From NCBI GenBank assembly GCA_021778315.1, contig JAJYCQ010000001.1, positions 69,464 to 133,463 of the forward strand: 64,000 nt of DNA. The letters are read 5' to 3'. Position numbers and translations under genes: made by a program. The notes below the pieces were generated by a model. That model had not been told where the DNA came from, ran no database searches, and saw only the letters and a program-made list of their open reading frames with translations. Source of the DNA: Acidobacteriota bacterium (GTDB taxonomy: Bacteria; Acidobacteriota; Terriglobia; Terriglobales; Acidobacteriaceae). Shown here piece after piece: positions 27,301-35,300 of the stretch (the first letter of the stretch is position 1; every line of letters starts with the position of its first letter).

Positions 27301-28907
27301 GACGAGCAGACGCTGCCCGTCTCCGCGACGCCGTCCAGCGATCGCCACAGGCCTCCGTCGTTGCCCACATAGAGCAGCGGAACTCCGCTCGTCTGCATCA
27401 CGGTGGCAATCGCGTGTTGCTCCGCCGCGACCTGCGCGGGAGCGTTGCAGCCGTCCAGCGCGTTGGTCGTATTACGGAGGATGCAGGTCGAAGCTCCCGC
27501 GGCCATCGCGCAGCTATAGAGGTCCACCGTGCCTACATACAGCAGCGTTCCATTCGCCGCTGCCGGTGCGGCGTTCAGCGCCAGCGTGTAGCTTCCCTGC
27601 GCAATCGCGGTGTTTCCGCCACCCGTCTCCAAGGCTCCGTTGTCGATGCGGTGAGCAAAGGTAGGAGCAGGCGTGGCGCAGGCATTGGACGCAGCAGCGC
27701 ACAGGTCCTGCCACAGCCCCTGGTCGACATCGTTGCTGTCCACGGTGAGAGCATAGAGGTCGCCCGTCGTCGGCTGCACAGCCAGCGTTCCGCGAAAGAT
27801 CGGGCAGTTCGGGCTGCCCTTGCCGCTCGGGCCAACGGGACAGAGCGTGGTCGTGAGATTCGTTCCGGGCTGCACCAGCAATCGCGTCCAGGTTGCGCCG
27901 TCGGGAGAAGAGTAGTAGCCGTGCGACCGGACCGCCGCAAAAAACTTGCCTCGCAGGGCGTCCCACACCACCGACGTCGCTGCATTGCCCACCTCTCCGG
28001 TGCCCAGCGGCTGCGGCTGCTGCACCACGTTCGCACCGTCGTAGATCGTCGCCATCTGCCATGTCTGGCCGGAGTCAGTGGAGTAGTAGAGCCCGGGGAT
28101 GGACGCGGAGGTCGCCGCGTTCACAATCGCCGACTGCGGCGACGTGCTGAACGCCGCAACCACCAGCGCGGGCGTCGCTGCACAGAAGGCGATGGCTGCA
28201 GTGGAGAGCCCGATGAACGAGTGCTTGCCGTTGGCTCCATCCTGCGAACCCTGGATCAGCGTCCACGTGAGCCCTCCATCGGCGGAACGCAGCAGGCCCT
28301 CGCCGTAGAGCGAATCGGTCGCTCCGTTGGGGTCGCCCGTCCCCGCGAGCACGATCGGATTCACGCTCGGCTGCACGGCGACCGCGCCGATCGACAGCGA
28401 CGGCGTGGCGCTCGCTCCGGCGTTCGCGCTGAAGACCGGCAGCGTGTCCGTGAGCGGGGCGAAGCTGGCCGAGGACAGCCCTCCCGCAGCGTTGGTCGAC
28501 TTCCACACGCCGCCACCGGTGGTGCCCAGGTAGACCGTATTCCCGCTCGCATCGTTCAGGTCGGGAGCGATCGCGGCGACGCGCCCTGTGAGGTTGTTGT
28601 AGGTGGCAGAGGTAATGGACCCTGGCCCCAGCGGCTGCCACCCGGCCCCCAGGTTCACCGTGCTTCGGGGATAGGCGCTCGGCTGCGTTTGCGCAACTGG
28701 ACTCTGCCCGCCGGAGGGCTGTTGGGCCCGCAGCGGAGCCAGCGCGCCGATCAGCATGGCGCCCACGGCCACCACGCTGATGGCGCGCAGCCGTGGGCGT
28801 TGGCTGTGAAGAATGGCCACAGGGCTTACGATCCGGAAATGGGGGCTCGCGAAACGGCTCGGCGGCAAGCTGGTACCCAGAGATTCGGTTGTTGGGCCCT
28901 GGTCCAT
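24345..28907 (-). CDS. Giant exported Asp-box propeller and ASH-repeat protein
   Basis: 1520 residues. After a variable N-terminus comes a hydrophobic signal segment (RAISVVAVGAMLIGALAPLR). Residues about 85-930 carry Asp-box (BNR/VPS10-like) motifs such as STDSGQTW, SADGGLTW, SPDGATW and STNFGGSW, giving one or two beta-propellers. Then come four ASH/choice-of-anchor-D immunoglobulin-like domains of about 100 residues (about 930-1350), each ending in GTG. A further beta domain and an unusual C-terminus follow: two hydrophobic helices separated by RRRR, the second ending FSGCG, then an Ig-like tail (GTYTLTVGASSAGLNHG). The overall look is a surface-exposed, possibly anchored binding protein; no enzyme motif is evident. 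Start could be later. Confidence 0.85.
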   Translation of the reverse strand: MDQGPTTESLGTSLPPSRFASPHFRIVSPVAILHSQRPRLRAISVVAVGAMLIGALAPLRAQQPSGGQSPVAQTQPSAYPRSTVNLGAGWQPLGPGSITSATYNNLTGRVAAIAPDLNDASGNTVYLGTTGGGVWKSTNAAGGLSSASFAPLTDTLPVFSANAGASATPSLSIGAVAVQPSVNPIVLAGTGDPNGATDSLYGEGLLRSADGGLTWTLIQGSQDGANGKHSFIGLSTAAIAFCAATPALVVAAFSTSPQSAIVNAATSASIPGLYYSTDSGQTWQMATIYDGANVVQQPQPLGTGEVGNAATSVVWDALRGKFFAAVRSHGYYSSPDGATWTRLLVQPGTNLTTTLCPVGPSGKGSPNCPIFRGTLAVQPTTGDLYALTVDSNDVDQGLWQDLCAAASNACATPAPTFAHRIDNGALETGGGNTAIAQGSYTLALNAAPAAANGTLLYVGTVDLYSCAMAAGASTCILRNTTNALDGCNAPAQVAAEQHAIATVMQTSGVPLLYVGNDGGLWRSLDGVAETGSVCSSGDNAHFENLNSALGSGGSLAEVVGFAQDPTAANTLIAGLGANGSAATSTASALSAWPQLSAGEGGYPSIDPNTPSNWLVAIGAGVNLVACPLGVNCVAGDFLPPATIGAAQVNGDAGLLDTPTLLDPSLTSSLIVGTCRIWRGAASNSSTWTNANAISPAFGGITTPCSQYSALIRSIAAGGPNMVSSNLQNSGSKVIYAGIAGSLDGGNSKAGHLFVTTSANTATSAIAWTDAALAPVTNDIANAHVFNPGHFDISSIAVDPHDATGATVYATVMGFGVPHVYRSTNFGGSWLNLSANLPNAPANAVVVDPNDANTVYVAMDSGVYVTQAITTCPTTNCWSVLGTVLPNAPVTALAAAANLPTGDGRRGMLRAATYGRGLWQTPLLTASVPAQPAITLSATSFSFAAQQVGTQSTSQTLTLTSNGSGPVTFGTPALTGDFTETDNCAGQTLAVNATCTINLVFAPTAIGARSGLLTIYANIPGGQATVMLDGTGTAPASIILTPLALVFPATLVNQTSARQIITVANTGGTAATLQAPVILGEPADFTINANTCTAMLAPSTACSISIVFSPTAAGVHSATLSIADNSGTPSAATQTAQLSGTGNAPATDTLSPLSLSFAQQQIGTTSAAQQVTLTNAGGVALTLISASLSPGDFSVMNGCGNSLAANSSCVFKVLFSPTATGTRTATLTITDQFHFQTVALSGTGIAGPGVSLSPISLSFPATGVGLTALSQALVLTNNGGLPLSIKNLAVSPGFNLAANTCGTSLAVNAACTLTVVFAPTSAGHIAGTLTFRDNAPSGMQTTTLSGTGIDFSLTPSGATTLTLAGSGASGNYPMLLSSMTGLSGNVALSCTGAPANSTCIVSPSIAPLGGTSTISVTVQTDVALAALKTPATLFSRSNAILLAMLLPLAIAARRRRFSRLALILALGCGMAAFSGCGASRVIPASGGSGLATPTAPGTYTLTVGASSAGLNHGVNVTLVVQ

Positions 28908-28961
28908 ACTGCCCTTATCGGATCAAAGGCGCTGGGGAATAGGGGATTCTGAAGTTATTTC

Positions 28962-28996
28962 TAAGAAAAATGCACCAGACGTCAACATTTTTCTTA
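28962..28996 (-). promoter_or_regulatory. Inverted repeat and putative promoter of the ASH-repeat gene
   Basis: A perfect 11-bp inverted repeat (TAAGAAAAATG at 28962-28972 and its complement at 28986-28996) with a 13-base spacer. Read on the minus strand, the spacer holds TTGACG followed after 16 bases by TAGAAA, a plausible -35/-10, so the repeat overlaps the promoter about 55-90 bases before the start. This could be an operator. It is also AT-rich in GC-rich surroundings. Confidence 0.5.
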
Positions 28997-29051
28997 AAGT
29001 TGTCTGTTGTGGAAGAGTGTAGCAGTCCGGGACACTCCTCAGCCGTGCGGC

Positions 29052-30428
29052 TCAGCACCGCACAATCTTCGGCGAGCTCATCCCTCGCGTCACATTGCGC
29101 GTGTCCACAAACAGTTTGCTAGCTGCCACTAGCGCCGCAATATCGTAAGCCGAGTGGTCCGTCACCAGCAGCACGCAGTCAAACTCTCCCGCCCGCTCCA
29201 GCGCCGTCGAGTGAGCCCGGATCGAGTAGTGCCTCCCCGCTCCCACCTCCGGAAAGTACGGATCGTTGTAGCTCACCTCGGCCCCGGACTGTTGCAGTAG
29301 AGAGAAGATCGTCAGCGCTGGCGACTCGCGCAGGTCATCCACATCGCGCTTGTACGCGATGCCCAGCAGCAGCACCGTCGCTCCCGCCAGTGCGATCCCG
29401 GCTCGCTCCAGTGCCCGCTCCACCGTCTGCACCACGAACGACGGCATTGCCTCATTCACCTCGCCAGCCAGCTCGATAAAGCGAGTCGGACGGTCGAACT
29501 GCCTCGCGCGCCAGCTCAGATAAAACGGGTCGACCGGGATGCAGTGGCCCCCGATCCCCGGCCCGGGATAGAACGCCTGGAAGCCGAACGGCTTGGTCGC
29601 CGCCGCGTCAATCACCTCCCAGATGTCGATCTTCATCGCCAGGCAGAGCTGCTTCAATTCATTCACCAGCGCAATGTTCACGCCGCGATAGATGTTCTCC
29701 AGCAGCTTCGTCATCTCCGCCGCCTCGGTTGAGCTGACAATCACGGTGCGGTCGAAGATCGTGCCGTAGAGTGCAGCGGCGGCCGCGCTGGCGCTGCGGT
29801 CAATCCCTCCAATTACCTTCGGAACCGCGTGGCGGGGAGTCGTCGTGTTGCCGGGATCTTCCCGCTCCGGAGAGAACGCCAGCATTGTTCCGGTAAGCGG
29901 CTGTGAGAGATCCGACCTGTCCGGATCGTCCAGCCTCTCCTCCGCACGCATCACGCTGAGGCCCACGGGGCCAAGCCGCTCGAGCTCCGGCAGCACCAGC
30001 TCGGTCGTGGTGCCCGGCCACGTCGTGCTCTCCAGCACAATCAGTTGGCCGACGAAGCTATGCGGAGCCACGGCACGAACCGTGTCCTCGATGTAGCTCA
30101 TGTCCGGCGTGTGGTCCGGATTCAGCGGCGTTGGAACGCACAGCAGCACCGCATCGCACTCGCGTAACCGTGCGAAGTCCGTCGTCGCGCTAAACCCGGA
30201 AGCCCTCGCCGCGGCCAGAGCCTCGGGCGCGATGTGATGAATATACGAGCGGCCCTGGTTGAGCATCGCAACCTTCGCTGCATCGATGTCGAAGCCCGTC
30301 ACCTGGAAGCCGGCCTTCGCGAACAGCAGTGCCAGCGGCAGTCCCACATAGCCAAGCCCGATGATGGCGACCCGGGTCTCGCGCGATGCTACCCGATCGA
30401 TCCACTCCGAAAGAGGAAGGCGGCTCAT
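29052..30428 (-). CDS. Nucleotide-sugar dehydrogenase, WbpA/WbpO-like (UDP-HexNAc 6-dehydrogenase)
   Basis: 458 residues. The dinucleotide loop AIIGLGYVGLPLALLFAKAG is near the N-terminus. LLENIYRGVNIALVNEL has the catalytic Asn/Lys helix region, and the active-site Cys is in GPGIGGHCIPVDPFYL. ATVLLLGIAYKRDVDDLRESPAL opens the C-terminal binding domain. The family oxidises C6 of UDP-sugars to uronic acids with two NAD. An extra segment of about 15 residues (EERLDDPDRSDLSQPL) lies before the conserved SPERE. The start codon overlaps the epimerase stop by 4 bases (ATGA), so the two genes are translationally coupled. The pairing suggests the product UDP-GalNAcA, but UDP-GlcNAcA or UDP-GlcA are possible. 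Confidence 0.92.
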   Translation of the reverse strand: MSRLPLSEWIDRVASRETRVAIIGLGYVGLPLALLFAKAGFQVTGFDIDAAKVAMLNQGRSYIHHIAPEALAAARASGFSATTDFARLRECDAVLLCVPTPLNPDHTPDMSYIEDTVRAVAPHSFVGQLIVLESTTWPGTTTELVLPELERLGPVGLSVMRAEERLDDPDRSDLSQPLTGTMLAFSPEREDPGNTTTPRHAVPKVIGGIDRSASAAAAALYGTIFDRTVIVSSTEAAEMTKLLENIYRGVNIALVNELKQLCLAMKIDIWEVIDAAATKPFGFQAFYPGPGIGGHCIPVDPFYLSWRARQFDRPTRFIELAGEVNEAMPSFVVQTVERALERAGIALAGATVLLLGIAYKRDVDDLRESPALTIFSLLQQSGAEVSYNDPYFPEVGAGRHYSIRAHSTALERAGEFDCVLLVTDHSAYDIAALVAASKLFVDTRNVTRGMSSPKIVRC

Positions 30429-31381
30429 CCGAGAGGCGGCTCCCCGGCTGCAATCTGCGTGCGGCACCACTCCACCGTCCGCTCCAGCCCGGTCTCAAAG
30501 TCCACCACCGGAGCATAGCCAAAGGCCTCGCGCGCCGCAGAGATGTCCGCCAACGAGTTGCGAATATCCCCGGCGCGTGGCTCCGTATAAACCGGAGCGG
30601 CGCTGTACCCGGTGATCTTCGCCAGCAGCCGGTAGGTATCGTTCAGCGAGATTCGCTCTCCGCAAGCCACGTTGAAGACGCGCCCCGCAACGTTCTCCTC
30701 CGGTGCGTTCAGCGCCAGCAGATTCGCGCTCACCGCGTTGGCAATGTAGGTAAAATCGCGGCCCTGTTCGCCGTCGCCCTGGATTGTTGGCTGCTGCCCT
30801 TGGAGCATCTGCAGTGCCCACTTCGCGATCACCCCGGAGTACGGCGAATCGGGAGCCTGTCTCGGCCCAAAGATATTGAAGTAGCGCAGGCACACCGTCT
30901 CCATGCCATACACGCGAGCGTAGCTCTGCATATAAAGCTCTCCCGCAAGCTTCTGCACGGGGTACGGAGCGATGGGCTGCGGCGTCATCGTCTCAACGCG
31001 AGGAAAGCCCGGCTGATTGCCATACGCAGAGCTTGACGCAGCATAGAGCACACGCTTGATCCCCGCCGCCCGAGCTCCTTCCAGCAGATTGAACGTGCCG
31101 TCGAGGTTGGCATTGTGGCTCGGCCGAGGCTCCTTCACACTGCGAGGAACACTCGGCAGAGCTCCCTCATGCAGAATCGCGTCGACTCCAACGCAAGCTC
31201 TCGCAACCGCGTCGGCATTGGCTAGATCGGCTTCGACGAAGTCCACGCCCGCAGGAATGTTGCCGCGCTTGCCGGTGGCAAAGTTATCCAGCCCACGCAC
31301 GGCATGCCCTTGTGCGAGCAGAGCGTCCGCAAGGTGCGAGCCAATAAAGCCCGCCACGCCGGTGATGAGATAAGTAGCCAA
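30425..31381 (-). CDS. NAD-dependent UDP-HexNAc 4-epimerase, WbpP-like
   Basis: 318 residues with a TTG start. An extended SDR: TGVAGFIGSHLADALL at the N-terminus for NAD, Ser in AASSSAYG, and the catalytic Tyr-Lys in YPVQK. The block ALPSVPRSVKEPRPSHNANL is characteristic of WbpP/TviC-type epimerases that act on UDP-GlcNAc to give UDP-GalNAc. CLRYFNIFGPRQAPDSPYSG and FTYIANAVSANLLAL are typical further down. It sits in an operon with the CPBP protease upstream (27-base gap) and the dehydrogenase downstream (4-base overlap). The two sugar enzymes together would make UDP-GalNAcA (inference from family). Confidence 0.92.
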   Translation of the reverse strand: MATYLITGVAGFIGSHLADALLAQGHAVRGLDNFATGKRGNIPAGVDFVEADLANADAVARACVGVDAILHEGALPSVPRSVKEPRPSHNANLDGTFNLLEGARAAGIKRVLYAASSSAYGNQPGFPRVETMTPQPIAPYPVQKLAGELYMQSYARVYGMETVCLRYFNIFGPRQAPDSPYSGVIAKWALQMLQGQQPTIQGDGEQGRDFTYIANAVSANLLALNAPEENVAGRVFNVACGERISLNDTYRLLAKITGYSAAPVYTEPRAGDIRNSLADISAAREAFGYAPVVDFETGLERTVEWCRTQIAAGEPPLG

Positions 31382-31408
31382 CTCAGAGAGTTTACCCCGT
31401 TCCGTCGC

Positions 31409-32161
31409 CTATGCGGACGACCCGCTCATCATCCTCGTAATCGTTGGGCGAACGACCAGGCCCAGCAAGTCAATCCCCGCATGGACAGCGATCGCGACCC
31501 ATAGGTCTCCGGTCCACAGATAGAGGCCCGCGAGGCCCGCGCCAAGGAGCGCCGTCACCGCAACGCCCGCCGCTCCCTGGTAGGAGTGGACCAGCCCGAA
31601 CAGAACCGTCGCCAGCGCAAACGCCAGTAGTGCATTGTGCAGCAACCCCACCAGCAGCAAGGGCAGCAGCAGGCGGAAGAAGACCTCTTCACTGAAGCCT
31701 GCGTTGAGCGCCAGCAGCGTCGTCCATCCTGTCTCCGCCGCATTGCGAGGCATCAGCGGCTCAACGTCTCCGACCGTCACCGGCTGTAGCTTGAACCTCT
31801 TCGCCACCACCACACCCAGAGCTGCGCCGCCAATCAGAGCTCCGCAGATCACTCCGGCAATCAGTCCCTTGTCCGGCACCTGCGCGGGCGGCACAAGGGC
31901 TCGCAGGCGCTCCGTCAGCGGAAGAAATTCGTCGGGCATCTGCACCAGGGCGTGCAGCCGCTGCAGTATGAGGAGGCAGAAAAAAGTGGCTCCGGAGAAG
32001 AACCCGAAGCTCTTCACAATCCAGCCCGCGTAGCAACGTTGCCGGTCGGCGCTGCGGGTCAGCTTCTTGAATGCAGTATATTCGGCGGCATCGTTGCGAA
32101 CGAACCACCACGCAATAGCGAGACACAGGGAGAGCAGTAGGATCAGCTTGAACATGGCCAT
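31409..32161 (-). CDS. CPBP-family intramembrane glutamic protease
   Basis: 250 residues with about seven hydrophobic segments. The CAAX-protease/bacteriocin-processing motifs are all present: EE-x3-R in GFSEEVFFRLLL, FxxxH in FGLVHSYQG and HxxxD in AIAVHAGIDLLGL. These residues form the active site of the Rce1-type intramembrane protease. The natural substrate is unknown; bacterial members are linked with peptide maturation and immunity to peptides. It heads the operon containing the UDP-sugar epimerase and dehydrogenase, which is an unexpected pairing. The N-terminal 65 residues with a first membrane helix precede the conserved domain. Confidence 0.9.
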   Translation of the reverse strand: MAMFKLILLLSLCLAIAWWFVRNDAAEYTAFKKLTRSADRQRCYAGWIVKSFGFFSGATFFCLLILQRLHALVQMPDEFLPLTERLRALVPPAQVPDKGLIAGVICGALIGGAALGVVVAKRFKLQPVTVGDVEPLMPRNAAETGWTTLLALNAGFSEEVFFRLLLPLLLVGLLHNALLAFALATVLFGLVHSYQGAAGVAVTALLGAGLAGLYLWTGDLWVAIAVHAGIDLLGLVVRPTITRMMSGSSA

Positions 32162-32216
32162 AGCAGGGAAGTCAACGCTACCGTATCACGAGCCCGCAGC
32201 GGCTTCTCCCGTCGGC

Positions 32217-32618
32217 TCAGTAGGTGCGCACAATAAAGTCGATGACCTTCACCATGTGGCTATCGAACTTGCTGATGCTGCGGGTCGGGGAACGATAGCC
32301 GCGGAACAGCACCCACACTTCGTAGTCCGCGTTGCCATCCAGACGCTTGAAGTTGTAGCGCCCGCTCTCGTCGGTGATGTAGGTGATCACTACGCCTGTA
32401 TTGGTATTGCGCAGCTCAACGACGGCGTTGCGAATCGGCTCATGTCCCGAGTCCCGGATGCTTCCGGAAAGGCTCCGAACCGAGGGTTGCGGCATCTTCT
32501 GTGCTCGCGCCGGACCCGACCCCAGCGCTGCTCCCACCGCACAAAACATCAGCCCCGCGGCGGCGCACAGCATCGTCGTTGTCCGCCAGCGGTGATGCGT
32601 GCTCGTCTGCGTTTGCAT
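32217..32618 (-). CDS. Exported carboxypeptidase-regulatory-like domain protein
   Basis: 133 residues from the ATG giving MQTQTSTHHRWR, chosen because of AAAGAG a few bases upstream; longer starts exist up to 32729. The signal region is TTTMLCAAAGLMFCAVGAALG, with cleavage near PARAQ. The mature part is a small beta-sandwich typical of CarboxypepD_reg/DUF2012-like domains: VRSLSGSIRDSGHEPIRNAV, then YITDESGRYNFKRL and YEVWVLFRGYRS. Such domains are usually N-terminal parts of TonB-dependent receptors or exported adhesins. Here the domain stands alone, so it may bind a surface polymer. Function is not known. Confidence 0.75.
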   Translation of the reverse strand: MQTQTSTHHRWRTTTMLCAAAGLMFCAVGAALGSGPARAQKMPQPSVRSLSGSIRDSGHEPIRNAVVELRNTNTGVVITYITDESGRYNFKRLDGNADYEVWVLFRGYRSPTRSISKFDSHMVKVIDFIVRTY

Positions 32619-32773
32619 GAAGCTCTTTCGTATCCGCATCAGCATCTTGTAAAAGGCCAGCACCAGCATCGCATGGAAGTCTACAACCGTCTTCCTGACG
32701 ACGCTGGATCCGAATATTGGATGCGGCAACTCGCTCGAACGGCTGAAGTTTTTGCGCGGGCAGCTTTTCAGCC

Positions 32774-33763
32774 CTAGTAGCTGTGGCCCAGCACCGGATG
32801 AGCCTCATACGGTGCTTCCAGGCGCGCAATCTCGTCCGTCGTCAGCTTCAGCTGCAGCGCCTTCAGGGCGTCCTCCAGTTGATAAATCTTACTCGCTCCC
32901 AGGATCGGAGCCGTCACCCCCGGCCTCGACAGAATCCATGCCAGCGCGATCTGCGCGGGCACCACATCGCGAGCCGCCGCAATCTCGACCACGCGGTCTA
33001 CGACGTCGAAGTCGCTCTCGCGATAGTACAGGCCATGGCCGAAGTCGTCAGTCCGGGCGCGCAGCGTCTCGGTCTTGCCATCGCCGCGTTTGCGCGAGCC
33101 GGTCAGGAAGCCTCGCGCCAGCGGGCTCCACGGAATGCACCCAATCTTCTGATCGAGGCACAGCGGAATCATCTCGCGCTCTTCCTCGCGATACACCAGG
33201 TTGTAGTGGTTCTGCATCGTCACGAAGCGAGCCAGGCGGTTCACCCTCTGGAACTGCAGCATCTTCTGGAACTGCCACGCATACATGCTCGACGCCCCGA
33301 GATACAGCGCCTTGCCCGCCTTCACCACATCATGCAACGCCTCGCAGGTCTCCTCAATCGGAGTCAGAGGATCGAAGCGGTGGATCTGATACAGGTCCAC
33401 ATACTCCACGCCCAGCCGCTTGAGGCTGGCATCGATCGACGCCAGGATGTGTTTGCGTGAGAGCCCGCGATCATTGGGGCAATCGCTCATCGGGTTGTAG
33501 ACCTTGGTCGCGATGACCAGCTCGTCGCGGCGAGGCTGAAACTCTCGCAGCAGCTTGCCCGTGATGCTCTCGCTCTCTCCAGTCGAGTACATGTCCGCGG
33601 TGTCGAAGAAGTTGATGCCCGCCTCCACCGCACGCCGCACAATCGGCCGAGCCTCGCCCTCTTCCAGCACCCACTGTCGCCACTTCTTGCTACCGTAGCT
33701 CATCATTCCCAGGCATAGCGGAGAGATTCGTGCTCCCGTGGAGCCGAGATTAACGGTGGTCAT
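32774..33763 (-). CDS. Aldo/keto reductase
   Basis: 329 residues starting at MTTVNLGSTGARIS; upstream in-frame starts (33787, 33823) cannot be excluded because no ribosome site is clear. The AKR tetrad is visible: Asp and Tyr in FFDTADMYSTGESE, Lys in LVIATKV, and His in DLYQIHRFD. SPLCLGMMSYGSKKWRQWV is the N-terminal barrel strand. WSPLARGFLTGSRKR and GVTAPILGASKIYQLEDAL are the cofactor-binding C-terminal elements. The family reduces aldehydes and ketones with NADPH; substrate unknown. Nothing in the neighbourhood suggests a pathway. Confidence 0.9.
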   Translation of the reverse strand: MTTVNLGSTGARISPLCLGMMSYGSKKWRQWVLEEGEARPIVRRAVEAGINFFDTADMYSTGESESITGKLLREFQPRRDELVIATKVYNPMSDCPNDRGLSRKHILASIDASLKRLGVEYVDLYQIHRFDPLTPIEETCEALHDVVKAGKALYLGASSMYAWQFQKMLQFQRVNRLARFVTMQNHYNLVYREEEREMIPLCLDQKIGCIPWSPLARGFLTGSRKRGDGKTETLRARTDDFGHGLYYRESDFDVVDRVVEIAAARDVVPAQIALAWILSRPGVTAPILGASKIYQLEDALKALQLKLTTDEIARLEAPYEAHPVLGHSY

Positions 33764-34037
33764 CGTGGTCGTACAGTTTTCGCTCATGCGCATTGGACGC
33801 AGCAAGGGCTTCCGGAGTTCCACAAGCAGTGGGCCTACCCCGTGCAGCGCATTGGCATCAGACCTACACAGGAGCCGTCGCGTGCGCGTTAATTGGCTGC
33901 CTTCGGGCGGTCAACGGGCCCCCTTACAACGCGCGCGCGACCCTCCGAAGGCTGTGAGAGGAACTCTCTTCGCTATGCCTTTGTCGACGCGGTTGTGGAC
34001 TCCGCCGTGCGCAGGCCAGGCACGCCCATGGCCTCCG

Positions 34038-34523
34038 TCACCGCGACAAAGCAGCTCTGTCCCGGCGTCCCGAAGGCCGCAGCCACAGGCCCGTCCACGT
34101 CTCTGACACGATGATGCTGTTGCCCGCATTGCGTGGGTCATAGCGAACCTGCACCGGCTGGTCGATGCGGAACCCAAGCACCTCATCGGCCAGCGTCGTC
34201 ACGTCCTGCGCGCAGTTATACGTCAGTCCGGCAACGCTATAGCTATAGACCAGCACATCCGGAGTGGGGGAGATACTGTCTTCATTGCCCAGCGTCCTCG
34301 CATCCAGAATCACCCCGTCCGTGATCCGGCCGTTCAGGGCCAGGCTCTCGCGGCGGCGGCGCTCAATCTCCTCCGCCGACAGTCGGTGTGCGGCGATATA
34401 CCACCACACTCCGCCCACAACCACGGCGACTCCCGCAGCAATGCCGCCGATCAGTCGCGGGTCCTGGCCACGGAAGTTTGGGTTGTGAATTACATGCGTA
34501 AGTAGCTGGAGAATCGGTTTCAA
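34038..34523 (-). CDS. DUF3592-like membrane protein
   Basis: 161 residues if started at TTG 34523, which follows GAGG by a few bases; the larger frame to 34823 overlaps hslV on the other strand and is rejected. RLIGGIAAGVAVVVGGVWWYI is one membrane helix. After a basic/acidic linker (SAEEIERRRRESLALNG) the rest is a small beta domain: TDGVILDARTLGNEDS, DVLVYSYSVAGLTYNCAQDV, VQVRYDPRNAGNSIIV. The strand pattern, with YxxxxxxxxVxYxPxNxxxS, resembles DUF3592. The function of this family is not known. Start codon is uncertain. Confidence 0.6.
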   Translation of the reverse strand: MKPILQLLTHVIHNPNFRGQDPRLIGGIAAGVAVVVGGVWWYIAAHRLSAEEIERRRRESLALNGRITDGVILDARTLGNEDSISPTPDVLVYSYSVAGLTYNCAQDVTTLADEVLGFRIDQPVQVRYDPRNAGNSIIVSETWTGLWLRPSGRRDRAALSR

Positions 34524-34612
34524 GGGCCTCAGTAAAACAAGAGCACTGCTACAGAAAGCATAGCCCAGCGCAACCGCCCGCGGTGATGGGCCGCTGCGTT
34601 CTGTCGCGCAAA

Positions 34613-34654
34613 GGTTCCCAGTCTGGTTCCCAATTTGGTTCGCGGCGATATACT
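34613..34654 (+). promoter_or_regulatory. hslV promoter region with 12-bp direct repeats
   Basis: GGTTCCCA begins at 34613 and 34625 and GGTTCG at 34637, exactly 12 bases apart (about one helical turn). They end just before TATACT at 34649-34654, a good -10. The third repeat lies between the -35 and -10 positions. If this -10 is used, transcription starts near 34661, at or past the first in-frame GTG of hslV. Confidence 0.45.
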
Positions 34655-34659
34655 GCGGT

Positions 34660-35292
34660 GTGCGAACCCTGAAGAAAACTACGCTGCGGGAGACGGCCGC
34701 CGGCCACCCGCTCGATCTTGCCGACGGCCGCCGTGTGCGCTCCACCACGGTCATCTGCGTCCGTCGCGGCAACGCGATGGTTATGGCGGCCGACGGCCAG
34801 GTAACCCTCGGCTCCACCGTCATGAAGCACTCCGCGAAGAAGATCCGTCGCCTCTATAACGACAAGATTCTCGCCGGCTTCGCTGGCTCCACCGCCGACG
34901 CCTTCTCCCTCTTCACTCGCTTCGAATCCAAGCTCGAGCAGTACGGTGGCAACCTCGGCCGCTCCGCCGTCGAGCTCGCTAAAGACTGGCGCACCGACAA
35001 GCTCCTCCGCCAGCTCCAGGCGCTGCTCATCGTCGCCGACGCGAAACAAATGTTTCTCCTCTCCGGCGATGGCGACGTCATCGAGCCCGACCCCGTCGGC
35101 GACCCCGCCGAGGGAGGCCTCATCGCCACCATCGGCTCCGGTGGAAGCTTCGCTCTCGCTGCCGCCACCGCGCTCATGGAGAACACCCAGATGTCCGCCC
35201 GCGAGATCGTCGAACGCAGCATGAAGATCGCCGCCGAGATCTGCATCTACTCCAACCAGAGCGTCACCATCGAAGAGCTGAAGGCGGAATAG
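34660..35292 (+). CDS. hslV: HslV peptidase of the HslUV (ClpQY) protease
   Basis: 210 residues in the longest reading (GTG 34660). HslV is the N-terminal-nucleophile peptidase of the ATP-dependent HslUV protease; the active residue is the first Thr of [12 protein letters not shown], here at 29-30, with [14 protein letters not shown] after it. Most HslV proteins place this Thr near residue 2-10, and an in-frame GTG at 34735 would give MRSTTV, the usual length. The candidate promoter argues for 34735; no ribosome site decides. [35 protein letters not shown] is the conserved C-terminal region. The stop overlaps the ribosome site of the next gene. Confidence 0.94.
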   Translation: MRTLKKTTLRETAAGHPLDLADGRRVRSTTVICVRRGNAMVMAADGQVTLGSTVMKHSAKKIRRLYNDKILAGFAGSTADAFSLFTRFESKLEQYGGNLGRSAVELAKDWRTDKLLRQLQALLIVADAKQMFLLSGDGDVIEPDPVGDPAEGGLIATIGSGGSFALAAATALMENTQMSAREIVERSMKIAAEICIYSNQSVTIEELKAE

Positions 35293-35300
35293 GAGCGAAC

